Of a DNA stretch of 64,000 nucleotides, positions 33,831 to 45,500 are shown one piece after another; positions within the stretch are counted from its first letter, which is position 1, and every line of letters starts with the position of its first letter. The translations under genes were made by a program, and so were the position numbers. The stretch comes from Sisyra terminalis. Lineage: Eukaryota; Arthropoda; Insecta; Neuroptera; Sisyridae. Location of the stretch: positions 28,125,001-28,189,000 of the forward strand of contig OY292275.1 in the NCBI GenBank assembly GCA_958496175.1, given 5' to 3'. The notes below the pieces were generated by a model. That model searched no databases and was not told where the DNA came from. It saw only the letters and a list, made by a program, of their open reading frames with translations.

Positions 33831-34765
33831 CAGTGTAAATAAGTTCTCGCTGTTTTTTTGCTGAAAAAAATGGTTTTATTTCATGAAAAACTGAATTATA
33901 ATGTTATTCAAAGTATTGTCCATCGGAAGGTACGACTTTTTCCCATCTTTCAGGTAAGTTATGAATACCTTCCCAAAAAAACCGTTCGTCTTTTGAGGCC
34001 AAGAACGCATCGAGCCAATTTTCGATTCCCTCCGTTGAAGTGAAGCGTATTCCGGACAAGACATTTTGCATGGATCGAAACAAGTGGTAGTCAGAAGGTG
34101 CCAAGTCTGGACTATATGACGGGTGGGGTAGCGATTCCCATCCAGCATTTTTAACGTAGTTTTTCACCGCGGAAGTACGATGTGGCCGAGCATTGTCATC
34201 ATGAAAAATTATCGACTCGTGTCTGGACGCATATTCTGACCGTTTTTGCTTGATTGCTCGGTTCAAACGAATCAATTTTGTTCGATAGTAATCACCAGTG
34301 ATGGTTTTACCTGGATCCAGCAGCTCATAATAGATGACTCCCTTCTGATCCCACCAAATACAGAGCGTTACCTTTTACCAAATATTTGAGGCCTTCCAGC
34401 TAGTTCACGGTCCTCCAAGTCAAAATCACCACTTTTGAAGCGTCGAAACCAATCTCTACAAGTCGTTTCAGATAGAGCATGATCCCCGTAAACTTCCACC
34501 AGCACACGATGAGTTTCAGCGGCCGTTTTATTCATCAAAAAATGATGGAGCTAAATTCCCCGCAAATTCACTTTTTTTGACTCAAAAGTAGACATTTTCG
34601 ATGCGTGAAAAAAACAAATTGATGTGTGAAAATCAAAACAATGTATATTGAATATTGTTGGCATATGTCATAGCTTTCCAGCGAAAAAAAAAAGTTCGGT
34701 CAAAATAATCAATTTAAAACTGCTAGCGCCATATCTTGTAAAACAGCGAGAACTTATTTACACTG
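33831..34765 (-). mobile_element. mariner-family transposon with internal deletion
   Basis: The inverted termini are 26 bp and perfect at both ends, starting CAGTGTAAATAAGTTCTCGC. Size is 935 bp, against about 1.29 kb for complete mariners. The interior carries the transposase remnant on the minus strand. The flanks do not show a clean TA on both sides. Confidence 0.9.
33904..34595 (-). pseudogene. mariner transposase, deleted and frameshifted
   Basis: The N-terminal part starts at ATG 34595 and reads MSTFESKKVNLRGI, a stop, then LHHFLMNKTAAETHRVLVEV, ALSETTCRDWFRRFKSGDFD and LEDRELAGRPQIF: the two helix-turn-helix DNA-binding units and linker. It then jumps, near 34375, to TLCIWWDQKGVIYYELLDPG, so roughly 85-100 residues including the first catalytic aspartate are missing. 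The C-terminal part (open 34275-33904) keeps FHDDNARPHRTSA with the second aspartate, and YSPDLAPSDYHLF with the third, ending LPERWEKVVPSDGQYFE as in complete family members. Besides the deletion there is an in-frame stop at codon 15 and a frame change at the junction. It cannot make active transposase, but the intact termini could still be used in trans. Confidence 0.9.
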
Positions 34766-35949
34766 CTTAATATTTTTTACATGTACAGTTCATACTTAAA
34801 GTTCTAGGAACAAAAATTTTAATTTAAGACTAGGTACATTTAATTCCACGATTGTAATAATTTAAACAATTTTTTATCAATGTATTAAAAACAGGGGTTA
34901 TGTTTACATGAAACGGTCGTCAAAAAAACTTATTTATTGAAAATCCTTATTGAAATATTAATATTGTATTTTATTGAAATTCCTTAAGACAACGGAAATG
35001 AAAAATATAAACGAGATTTTTTGGATTTTTGTGAAACACCTAAATGAAGAGCACTTTAATGAAGAGTTAACAAAGTACACATACATATCAATTAATTAAT
35101 TATCAATTAAATAATATATTCATATAACATAAAATAATGTCCGCCGAAATTATCCATGTGGAATTCATTCTGTCATCAAATGATAAGAAAAGGGATGCGT
35201 TCGATGTAGACAGTTCTAACAAACTAGTTTCATACCATTCTAAAAAAATTATCATTATTTGCATCAAAGATTAGTAAATAATTGAAGATAAAAAACTAAG
35301 CATTTAAGTTACTGAGTTTATACGGACGAAAAAAGTCAAGCTTACATGTATAATTAAGATGTGTTGAAAATTTAAGAAAAATGACTCCTCAAAGTAGATA
35401 CACGCTGGTGAAATCATTTAAAAAATGATATTTTCTAAATAAATCGTTGACTTATCATCAGTTCTATTAACAAGCATAAAATTTTTGAAAGAAAAAAAAT
35501 ATTTTAAATAATTCTCTCTTTTAGAATGTGATTGCAGCATTGAAATATATTGGATTTCATACTATAAATTTCATATTGAAGTTAACAATAATACTAACTT
35601 TATGAAAATGAAAACTTTGCTACTTTATAACAAGCAAACCATTTTCATATTTTATCTTTTTTGTAATTAAATAACACATTGCTGAAAATAAATTGTGAAC
35701 CGTTGACAACATTTATTATTTTAAGTTTGCATAGGGGTTTTGATAATTATTTAACATAAAATATCGTATAAATGTGTATAACTGTATAGGGTTCACTCGT
35801 GCAAATTTATTCAGTAGGGAATATAATTGGATTTAATTTCTTTTCATTCCTATATCTGTGGTACAATGAAAAAGATTGACTCAACTCATTTACATTTAAA
35901 ATTATGGTTGGTATTTTAACGATTTCAACTTGAAGACAAAATTTATATA
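34766..35949. other. AT-rich non-coding stretch
   Basis: Nothing recognised. Confidence 0.5.
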
Positions 35950-36432
35950 CATTTATCAAAAATCGCAGATAGTTTTAGAAACATTGTGCATTTTTTATAT
36001 AAAATCAATTAGTTGCACTTATATAAGTACCATTTCTTAATGTATGCTATTGGTTCGTATTTGAGTTAGACATTCATGTACCTAAATTAATTAGTTCATA
36101 TTTTGAAGAGAAGACGTCTTACTAATTAAGAATAGACTTACCATTAATATCAATTTCAATTTTTGTCGCTATCAAGGTTGTCTCAAGTATACCATTTTGA
36201 CTATATTGAAAATACGGTACGAAGTTTTGCCATTCTAATTAAAGTTATAGTAAAAATCTGTTTTATTATTTTTAATTTTTAAAACAAATTAATTTTCGGT
36301 GCTAAACATGAATAAAACCTTACTGTTTGGAGTTTTGATCCGTTATTAAAACGCTGTGTGAACGGATTGTAACTCTCGTGACGTCACACATAAGTAAACA
36401 GACTTTTTCTTGCATTTTCTATTGTTTATAGG
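35950..36432 (+). repeat. Dispersed repeat, copy A (TGACGTCA-containing)
   Basis: Diverged direct copy of 42100-42548. Shared landmarks in order: TAGTTGCACTTATATAAGTACC, GTACCTAAATTAAT, GAAGACGTCTTA, AATAGACTTACCATTAATAT, GGTACGAA and TGACGTCACACATAAGTAAA. Non-coding. The palindrome at 36460 starts just beyond its right edge. Confidence 0.7.
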
Positions 36433-36500
36433 TTGGTTGAAGTCTATTATTATAAATGATAATTAATAATGTTCTTAGGAACTTGGATTTAAATAATAAG

Positions 36501-36557
36501 ACGTTATTTTTCAAATTATCTCAACGTTTCGTTGGTATTTATTTCCAACTTCATCAG
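36501..36557 (-). other. Hammerhead-like (Penelope-type) motif, left arm
   Basis: Minus-strand order: CTGATGA (36557-36551), a single A, stem GTTGG/CCAAC closed by a 9-nt loop, GAAAC, then GTT ... AACGTC (downstream pairing ACGTT/AACGT, then C). These match the conserved CUGAUGA and GAAA boxes and a GUC cleavage triplet of hammerhead ribozymes. Against it: an extra A before stem II and no convincing stem I. Penelope-like elements are known to carry such motifs. Confidence 0.4.
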
Positions 36558-36763
36558 GATAATTTTTTATGTTAACATCCTCGTGGTAAATACTGGCTTT
36601 TTAACAAGATTTTTAACAAGATAACCGAGTGAGTACGCTAGCGGTTATACTATCATGTATGTGTCAGTATAATTGCCACTAGCGTACTCACTCGGTTATC
36701 TTGTTAAAAATCTTGTTAAAAAGCCAGTATTTACCACGAGGATGTTAACATCAAAAATTATCC

Positions 36764-36820
36764 TGAAGAAGTTGGAAATAAATACCAACGAAACGTTGAG
36801 ATAATTTGAAAAATAATGTC
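36764..36820 (+). other. Hammerhead-like motif, right arm (core mutated)
   Basis: Plus-strand mirror of the left-arm motif: CTGAAGA in place of CTGATGA, GTTGG/CCAAC stem, GAAACGTT, then AATGTC. The U-to-A change falls at the variable core position and the ACGTT/AATGT pairing keeps a G-U pair, so the layout is preserved. Confidence 0.35.
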
Positions 36821-36860
36821 TTATTATTTAAATCCAAATTCCCAAGAACATTATTAATTA

Positions 36861-37479
36861 TTTACCACACCATGGATGAGAGCAACCAGGAATTATTAAT
36901 GATGTTTCATCACTATCTAATGATTTTAAAAAAATGTAGTTATTCTTGAAGTTCCGCGTATTAACAGGGATTTATTGGAACCTAAACAAATTGTTATGGC
37001 TTATTTTTCGTAGATTTACTTGTATATCTGATATTGTATATCCGATATTTCATATCCGATATTGTACAACTGTATCACAATACGGTTAAAACACTTTAAA
37101 AAAGTAAAAGATGTGTAGTAGCCTAATCGTTATACGTCTTCTGTCTAAATTTTTGCAAAAATGGAAGTTAAAACAAAACTTAGAAACTTTTTAACATGAC
37201 AATAAATATGCCCAAAATGAGGGCCTTAATTTACAAAAAAAAAAAACGTCAGTTACTCTCAAGAATGCTTCCATTCGGGGTATATTAATTTTTTATTTTA
37301 TAAAGTTTTTATTAACTATATTTTGTAAATATAAGTAAGCAACTAACAACAAAAACCGCATAGATATTTTGTAGGTTAATTTTAGTAATTGATTTAAGTA
37401 TTTTTGTAATGATATAGAATTTTATTGCTTATTAATTAATTATTTATATGTATCTATGATATTGTATTAAACATTTTTG
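36861..37479. other. AT-rich non-coding stretch
   Basis: No supported gene. A short start-like MDESNQELLMMFHHYLMILK reading at 36892 runs into a stop and is unsupported. Confidence 0.4.
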
Positions 37480-37690
37480 TAAAAATAATTGTTTACAAAC
37501 GAAAAGACATCGCAGTACTTATCTTAGACTCCAATTTGTATTTGCTAAATGACAGATGTAATAATTTTTATCACGAGGCGATGTGTTTTCAATGAATATT
37601 GTAAGATTGCTTTATGAAGTCGGAATTACACTGACGAAACAATGGAAATTAAAATACATAAAAGAAAACATTGGTAAATTTGGTTTTTGA
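37480..37690 (-). repeat. Solo terminus of the 7425-8990 element family
   Basis: Reverse complement matches 7425-7635: TGTTTTCTTTTA, TAATTCCGACTTCAT, AATATTCATTGAAAA, AAATTGGAGTCTAAGATAAG, TTTTCGTTTGTAAAC. No partner terminus is seen nearby, so this is a fragment or a small derivative. Confidence 0.7.
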
Positions 37691-39670
37691 CATCCTGAAT
37701 TACTTTTTTGTTTTGTATAAATTTATTGTTATTTTCTTTCTTTTATTTATGCATTATATATTAATCTCAATATCATCGGCCTAAAGTGTTAACCTGGTTA
37801 GTCCAGGAGAAAAAACAATGAGTTTAAGAAACCTGAGTTAGTACAAATAGCAGATTTTCGTTTCATGTTATGCTTTGAAGTTTTTTTATTAAAAGTAATT
37901 TATCTATTTGTCATTCGGTAGAACAAAAAAAGGATTATTAAAAATGATGTTTTCTGGATAACACTTTAGGACGACCATATGTAATATGTAAGATATGCTA
38001 GAGGTATGATTTCGGCTACATAGCATATTTGTCCTATAATATTTTTTGTTTTCATTTATAGTAGCTATGGTACAATAGCTGTAAAATATAAGAATAGATA
38101 CAATTTCGTGTACATCTCAAAGACATGATTTTCTTACTTAACTCACTTCACATAACATTTACATAAATTGTAATGAAAATTGAAATAAAAAAATTGTCAT
38201 TATTTTTTAATTGATTTAAGCCTTATATAGCCTATGACAATCCATCCGATTGCTAAGACTTGATTTTTTCGACCCTTCAGTTATATGGAAGAAATTTCTT
38301 TCCATAATTTTCTTCTGTAATTGTATAAACTTTTCAGTGGATGGAACAGTGAGTTTCATTTAAATACCAAATTTCGTATAAATCAATTTAACCGTTCTTG
38401 AGTTAAAAGATGACATACAGACAGGCAAAAATTTTAAACATACAAAATTTAAAATGAGAACATCTTAAAATGACAAGTCATATTCCGAAAATATTACATA
38501 CAGTCACGGTTTCCTATCGCATAGTTAGCAATATAAAATTATATTTTTCAAATATTTAGTTTTTCGTGTTATTTATTAGCGAATATTTTTTTTCATTTAA
38601 GTTGTGATATTCACTAGTTTTAGGTAATTATACATCATTCATTTTTAATCAAACGTTTCTAAGTGGGATAAGATGTTTTATATTAATTTTATCGTAAAAT
38701 TTACTGTCTACGAAACGCGTGTCTGATTCAAATTTAATTAAAATCAACACGAGTTTCACCCCAATCTGTTTTTGAATCGAATGAATAGGAAATGAAGAAA
38801 ACAATAATTCATTTCCAAACCAGAATTTAATTCATATCATTAATTTAACAAACGATGAAAGTTCTTTTTGTTATTTAAAATTTATTTTTAAAGCGATAAC
38901 AGTATTTTAGATAATTGAAAATTATAAAATATTGATACTTTCTTTTAAAATAAGTGAGCTTATACTTTAAATAGTTTATAACTTCAAGTCATTTTATGCG
39001 TAACTAATAGAAAATTAAATGGAAAACATTGAAAATCGGAATAAATAAAAAAATCAAATGCAGGTTAAACGAAGAAAATGTTGAATTGCTTATTTTTCGA
39101 CTACCCTCCTTTTTAATCTAAAATATGAAAATAATTTAAATATTAAAAATATCGACAAACCAGGCGTTTTGTTTTAATCAACCACCATAGTTGTCAAAGA
39201 TTCTTTTGGAAAGTATCTAGATACTAGAATATTTTTTTTAAAAAGTGTCCAAAGTTACTTCAATTATTCACTCACTCTTATACGAAGAAACTTAAATGTT
39301 TATCTTAAAAAACTTGGAAAGGTAATTTTTAAGTTACTTTGCATTGTATGTTAGCACTAAGTTTCGAAACGTATTAGGTAAAGTTGTTAAGTAATCAGAT
39401 AATGTATTTCTTATCTTGATTAGTTTTGGAAAAAGGGAAGTAAGTATGTTTAAACCCCTTTAGACATTATAGACTTAAAAAAACGAAAGAAGGTTAATTG
39501 AAGAGGAATATAATATTTTACGAAATAAAATAAAATAAAGCTCTAAATGAAATAGAAAAATATAAATACCCAAACAAATACGGAAAAAAATACATTAGAA
39601 ATTTCAATAATATCGTACTTTCTGCCGTATAATATAAAAGTGCAAGACCTGAACTAGCGTTTTATACTTT
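37691..39670. other. AT-rich non-coding stretch
   Basis: No gene or repeat recognised. Confidence 0.5.
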
Positions 39671-39774
39671 TTACAATGCCTCATAGTAAAAATCATTTAA
39701 TCATTTGACAAAGACTACTACTTACAATGCCTCATAGTAAAAATCATTTAATCATTTGACAAAGACTATTACTT
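39671..39774. repeat. Two-copy tandem duplication, 51-bp unit
   Basis: TTACAATGCCTCATAGTAAA and the rest of the unit, through CATTTGACAAAGACTA, are repeated head to tail (39671 and 39722) with about one mismatch, so the duplication is recent. Confidence 0.92.
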
Positions 39775-40095
39775 TAAATAACAAACAGTCCTATTCTGTT
39801 TCGTAAATTTAACGATATTCAAATAAGAAATATTTCATTAGTCAGACAAGACTAGTTCAAAAGAAGAGTTCCTCCTATTCAACATTTTTTTTTTAATTTT
39901 GAAGTGTAATATCATTATATAAACTACAAATAATGAGGCAAACTAATTATAATTAATCAATTATTTTATAATCTTAATTTTATTTCACGGTTATATTGGT
40001 TATTTTTAATGTATCTTAGGATTCTAACCAGGAGATATAGAAAAATTAAAAACATTTTCGTTGATTATTGATGGTTATGTATTTGAAACAGTTTG

Positions 40096-40217
40096 TTGAA
40101 AATATTTTCAATAATGATAATGAAAAAAAAAATACCAAAAATTATGTTTAATTTTATTTAATTATTTCATTTATGTTTAATTTTTGGTATTTTTTTTTTC
40201 ATTATTGAAAATATTTT

Positions 40218-40252
<35 letters not shown>
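40096..40252. repeat. Inverted repeat with adjoining (TA)n microsatellite
   Basis: Left arm TTGAAAATATTTTCAATAAT then AAAAATACCAAAAATTA; right arm (40178-40220) is its reverse complement, apart from a 6-bp insertion (TAATGA) in the left arm. A perfect TA/AT run follows at 40219-40252. Interior about 35 bp. Confidence 0.85.
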
Positions 40253-40257
<5 letters not shown>

Positions 40258-42099
40258 CATATAAAGTCCTATTAAAGGCTTTAGTGTTTTAATTATATTA
40301 AAACAAAATATATAAAATTTTCCTTTACATAAAACCACATAGAAAACATTAATTTGTACAAACAGGTAGTTAGCTATTCCATTTTATTGTCTAATGCATA
40401 TTTAAATTTTAACTAGTAATATTGTTATCTTAGCTACTTTTCGGTATCCAAGATACTTTTTAGGCTACAAGATATAGTTCTCTTTAAAAAGTATCTAAGA
40501 TTTTTGTAACTTTTGGTCAAAAATAATTATTTTAAAAATTTTAAAAAAATTTACTCATAAATAAAAAGAAAATTAAATAAATAAAAAGAAAATAATAAAA
40601 AGAAAATTAAAATTTCCTTAGTTATTTTAACTAAGATTATTTTTTCTGGCAGCTCTATCAGCCAATGTTACTCCCATGTTGAATATCTTGTCATCAAATT
40701 GTGACTTCATTAGTAACTATAAATTATAATAAGAAATTTTTGATTTAAAATTTTGATTCACTAAGCGTATTTCAAATTAAAAAACTTTCAATGACTGTTG
40801 GAATCATATTTGACGGTATAAATTGGACGAAACGTCCAATGTAAAGAAACATTTGAATTGTAGTAATGTATATTACATGCTTGCATTTTTTTCAAAAAAG
40901 AAAAACAAATTTGTACAAAACTCAAAATAAACAATGTTGACACAACACAGATTTGGTGAGCTCTATTGCCATATAAATAAATCAATAAATGATCACTAGT
41001 TTAAATACAAAATTAGATATAAAATATAATTTAACTTTGATCATATCTATAACAATGTAAGGAGAAATCATTAGCAATAAAAGCAAATACAATCGTTTTA
41101 TGTAGAATATAGATGTTATACTTCTCAATAGATTGGATAAGGTATTAGAAGGAGCCTTTTAATTAATAAACTCTAAAGAAAATAAACCTTATTCTTGAAT
41201 CACAATCTCAAATATTTCCTACACTCAGCGCACCGGAAAATAACATTATTATTTTACTTTTGACAAACGATAATTAAATATTTACAATTATTATTACTCC
41301 TAAATTTCAAATAATCTTTTAATTAAAACGTTATACATACACATATATATTTAATTATAGTTGGTGTGAGTTACGAATGTACGGAGAAAGGCATTTCTGC
41401 CAGATCAAGATTTCAACACAAATTCAAATTCTCTACGTCATAATAATAGTTTCAAGGGAAAATTTACTAATCCTTTTTGGAAATTAATTTTGTTACAAAC
41501 TCATTTAGTAAGATTTAAATTTTGACTTTTAACATTTATTCGTTTGTATCTACACAGATTTAAATAAAAATAACACTGATAAAACATAACAAAGCCTTTA
41601 GGCATATCGGATTCTCATTAAAATTTGGAAATACTTTCTACGTCAATCATTTTTTAAGATTTATGTAAGAAAACACAAAACAAAGAAAACAGAAAATTTT
41701 AAAAATACAATTTATAAAATAAAAATACAAATATGCCTAAACGTTTTTTTTTTCTCCAATTGTTAAAAAGCACTTATAATTTTTCAACTTGAATTGATTC
41801 ATGACTTCGAAAATGTAATAAGTAATCGTATTCTTGCTAGTTCTTTGAGTAGTTTTAATAGACCTTTGGACAGCACATTATTCTCAAAAAATTATTCCCC
41901 GAAATCTATAGTTTGCTCATTTTTAAGGATTAGTATTGCTTTTCTTAAATTTTGAACTATTAAAAAACTACATAGTGAATGACTTGAAAACAGCTCGTTA
42001 AAAGTAAAAGGAATCTGTCAAATTTAGAAAAATAGTCGACAATCTTTTCAATCCTTGTCACAATGCAAACTCTTAAGGTTAAGAATCCATTTTAAAAAA
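40253..42099. other. AT-rich non-coding stretch
   Basis: Small AAATAAAAAGAAAATTAAAT near-tandem repeats at 40557-40612. No gene recognised. Confidence 0.5.
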
Positions 42100-42548
42100 A
42101 TGTGCTCATATTTATAAAAAGCCTATATGTACATTTCTTTACAAATTTACAAAATCAGTTACTTAGTGCACTTATATAGTACCTACATATAAATATAATT
42201 TCTTCATTATGAAATAATTGGTCGTATTTAAACTAGATAGTCGTGTACCTAAATTAAATAGCTTATATTGGGAAGTGAAGACATCTTATTATAGTTAAAA
42301 TAGACTTATTATTAATATTAATTTTAATATGAATAATAATTAATATCAAGTAGCATTAAAAATATTTTAACTAAATTCAAATATGGTACGAATTATTTTC
42401 ATTCAACTAAAAAAATCCCAAAATGAATTTTATTTTTTGAGGTTCGATCTCATGGTTAGAAAAGCTTCATGATTGGTTGCAACTTTGATGACGTCACACA
42501 TGAGTAAACACAGTTTCTACATTTCCTACTAACTGATTATGTATTAAC
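42100..42548 (+). repeat. Dispersed repeat, copy B (TGACGTCA-containing)
   Basis: Direct-orientation homologue of 35950-36432, sharing AGTGCACTTATATAGTACCT, GTGTACCTAAATTAAATAG, AATAGACTTATTATTAATAT, ATATGGTACGAA and GATGACGTCACACATGAGTAAACA. Diverged, with small insertions. Confidence 0.7.
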
Positions 42549-45500
42549 GACAAATAATGTATATCTTCTATCTGATTTATTTCAAACTATGATACTTTCT
42601 TGAATTTATTGATTTTTTTATTATTAATTATTTAAAATTTATAAAATGAAATATGGTGACAAATGGACGTTAGATGCTCTATAACAAAGATACTAGAGAG
42701 TTTACTATTATTAGAAAAAGACCTAGTTGTGGAGGGCAAAAAAACTCGTAAAAATTCCGAAGCAGAAGAAAACACGTTTATCGTTTGAAATTAGTTAGTG
42801 AATCCAATTGATTCGCTTATAAAATCTATAACAAAGACCAGATCTAATTAGCAAAAATTCAATATTTATGTTACTGAAACAGATGATGATACAATTATAG
42901 AGTTATTGTAACACAGTTAATAGATAATACAGTTATGCTTTTCTCAAAATGACTACACACATATGCGTTTAAATTATCTGATATACTGTTAGGGTCTCGA
43001 AAAGCTAAACCTAACCACTTTTTCAGTTTTTAGGATTTATTGAAACAGGAACAGATCGCTTTTCCTGGATTTTTACATGTGGGAACCCTTGTAAATCATT
43101 ATTAACCCAAAAAATGCAATAATCATGTAAACGCGCCTGTCGTTTACTTTGGTGTGACGTTACCCGATTTGCAGCGTGTTGAAAACTCTGTTAAGGCGCG
43201 TACTATTTTAAAATCAAATTTTACTAATAATTTTTATCGCAAATAAATCAATTCTCTAAAAAATATTAATGTAATCTACATTTCAATAAATAAAACAGAA
43301 CTACTTTTCAGTAGTATTCCAATATCCCATTAAACATGTAGCTATTTGATATAAAAATATATATTTATATTCTTGAAAAATAATTTGTCCATGATCAGTA
43401 GGACGTTTTCAAAAGTATCCAAAAAACATTGTTCAAAACTTTTCATAAATTTCCGTTCTTCTCCACAAACAGTGTACAGTAATAGTCGTGAAGTACTACA
43501 TTTTCCCCTATTTAATAACTCTTAATGGGCGTTTTGAGCCTTTTTCACGCTTCTTGACTAGTTACAAGTAGAAAGTCTTTATAGTGCATGTTAACTGAAA
43601 ATTAAGACGAGTGTAAGACATAGACTTTTTCCTTTATGCAAGCCTTACTTAGAACTCTTACTTGTAGACACTCGGTAGTACGACCATTTGAAAAAATCTT
43701 CTTTCAGTTATAATAAAAGATACTCTTGTATTTTTCATTTTTCTCCGCATTTCCTTAACATTATATAGTTGTAAACTCACACCTAAAAACCTAAATAATA
43801 ATATTCGGCTATTAGGTTAGGTAATCCGTAGAATATTCCATATTCGGCGTGTGACATAATATTCTAGTCATTGAAAGTCTAATATAATTTTTTTTTATTT
43901 GATACAACAATTAAAGCTATTTAAAAACTTACACGTATAACATTTATTTTTTGTAATTTTAATAAAAACTTATCTTAGAAATTAATTGTTTTTTGTTCTT
44001 AAGGCTAAAAATAAATTTCAGCTTTTTCAATATAAAAGAAAAGTATTTTATGTGCTTTATTATTAAACTTATTGATTTAACATTCATTCTTAAATTTCAT
44101 TCTTTATAGCATATAGCTATGAAAAGCCTAATGTCAAGAGAACTAGAGTGAAGAAAAGCTCTTTCACTGAACTCAAATAATGACTACTTTACCTAAAGAG
44201 CTATATGAAACTGTGTTTCCCAACGGTAAGATAAATTTCTGAGCTGAGCATTGCTTTTAAACAATTCATTTTCCGTTTACTATACGTCGTGTTGCAATTT
44301 ATACAGTTGTTTAAAATGCTATACAAAAATGTTTCTATAGGTATCTTATAAATGATAAAATACAATTTTTGCGTTTCATTTAAGTGACTATAGAATTTTT
44401 CATCAATTTTACATTTTTAAGATCGAGAAGCTTTACTTACATCTTTTACCCTGGGTTTTTCATTTCATTTAAAAGAAAATGAAAGAAAAGACTTTACAAA
44501 ATTGTTTCCGTCTTTAATAGTAAAAATACTTTCAGCAATTTTGTACCATATCACGAATCGTAATTTACATTAGATGTGTGAATAAAAGTTTCAATAAAAA
44601 TATAATTTTAAATTTTTATTTACATTAAATGAATGTAAATAAGTAAATAAATATGAACCACATCTAGCTTTTAATACAATGACTTCTACCAAATGGTAGA
44701 ATTGAATTGCGATATATTTTTAAATAATTTGGTTATTTTAGGAACTTTCTTTTTGTAATATTTGATTATCTACAAAAATAAAGAATTACCATCATGGTAG
44801 TTCTTATTTTAAATGAACTTAAAGCTCAAGAGCTTACTTTAAAGAATTTCAATGGCTATATAAGTGTGGTTATTCCACACGTACAGAGTTCTAACCGCCT
44901 TATCCACGATCGCACGTGATAGATTGAATTTGCAGAAGAAACCAGAAAAATACGATATTTTATGTGATCAAATCAAGCTAAGTATTTTTGTGTAAAATGG
45001 AAAAAAAGATGAGCTTCTGCAAGGATTAGGCAAGCACTACCATCGAAAATTAGCATGTTTCAATTAAGATGATTGGAGCATTAGTTTGCGTTTTTTATTT
45101 TGGCAATAGAGCCTAAAGAATCAAAAAATAAAATATCTTAATTCTTCCAAATATGGTGGGAATCCAAAATAAAAATGAAAATCATACGGAAAGTTAGAAC
45201 TTTTGAAGGAGATGAAGGAGATTTGGAAATAGTCGACAAAGAGAGGAAGTCATTGATACGATGAAAACAAGAAAATTCTATTCGACAGATTATTATCTGA
45301 AAGGAGTAGGCTGATATATAATTTAACAGAAATAAAATTGAAAGCGCCTGAGAACAAAAGAAACAAAAAAAAATAATAGAATTAAAATTCTGGATTTCCA
45401 GAAGTTGATAAATTGTTACGAAAACACGTAGAGTAGGAGTTGTTGTGAAGTGGATTGTAAAAAAATTAAATACGTGAATATGAATGAATACAGATAAAAA

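Larger units (their letters stand above)
36460..36860. repeat. 401-bp near-perfect palindrome (foldback/hairpin element)
   Basis: The arms of about 185 bp are almost identical inverted copies. TAATTAATAATGTTCTTAGG at the left is mirrored by CCAAGAACATTATTAATTA at the right, and AACAAGATAACCGAGTGAGT by ACTCACTCGGTTATCTTGTT, around a central ~25 bp loop near 36650-36672. Only a handful of differences are visible (for example CATCAGG against CCTGAAG, ACGTTATT against AATAATGT). Such a transcript would fold into a long double-stranded RNA hairpin. Each arm carries the hammerhead-like motif annotated separately. No coding capacity; mobile origin is inferred. Confidence 0.85.

Noticed and set aside
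34541..34600. Separate gene at the mariner N-terminus
   Set aside because: It is the start of the same transposase, interrupted by a stop at codon 15 and the internal deletion.
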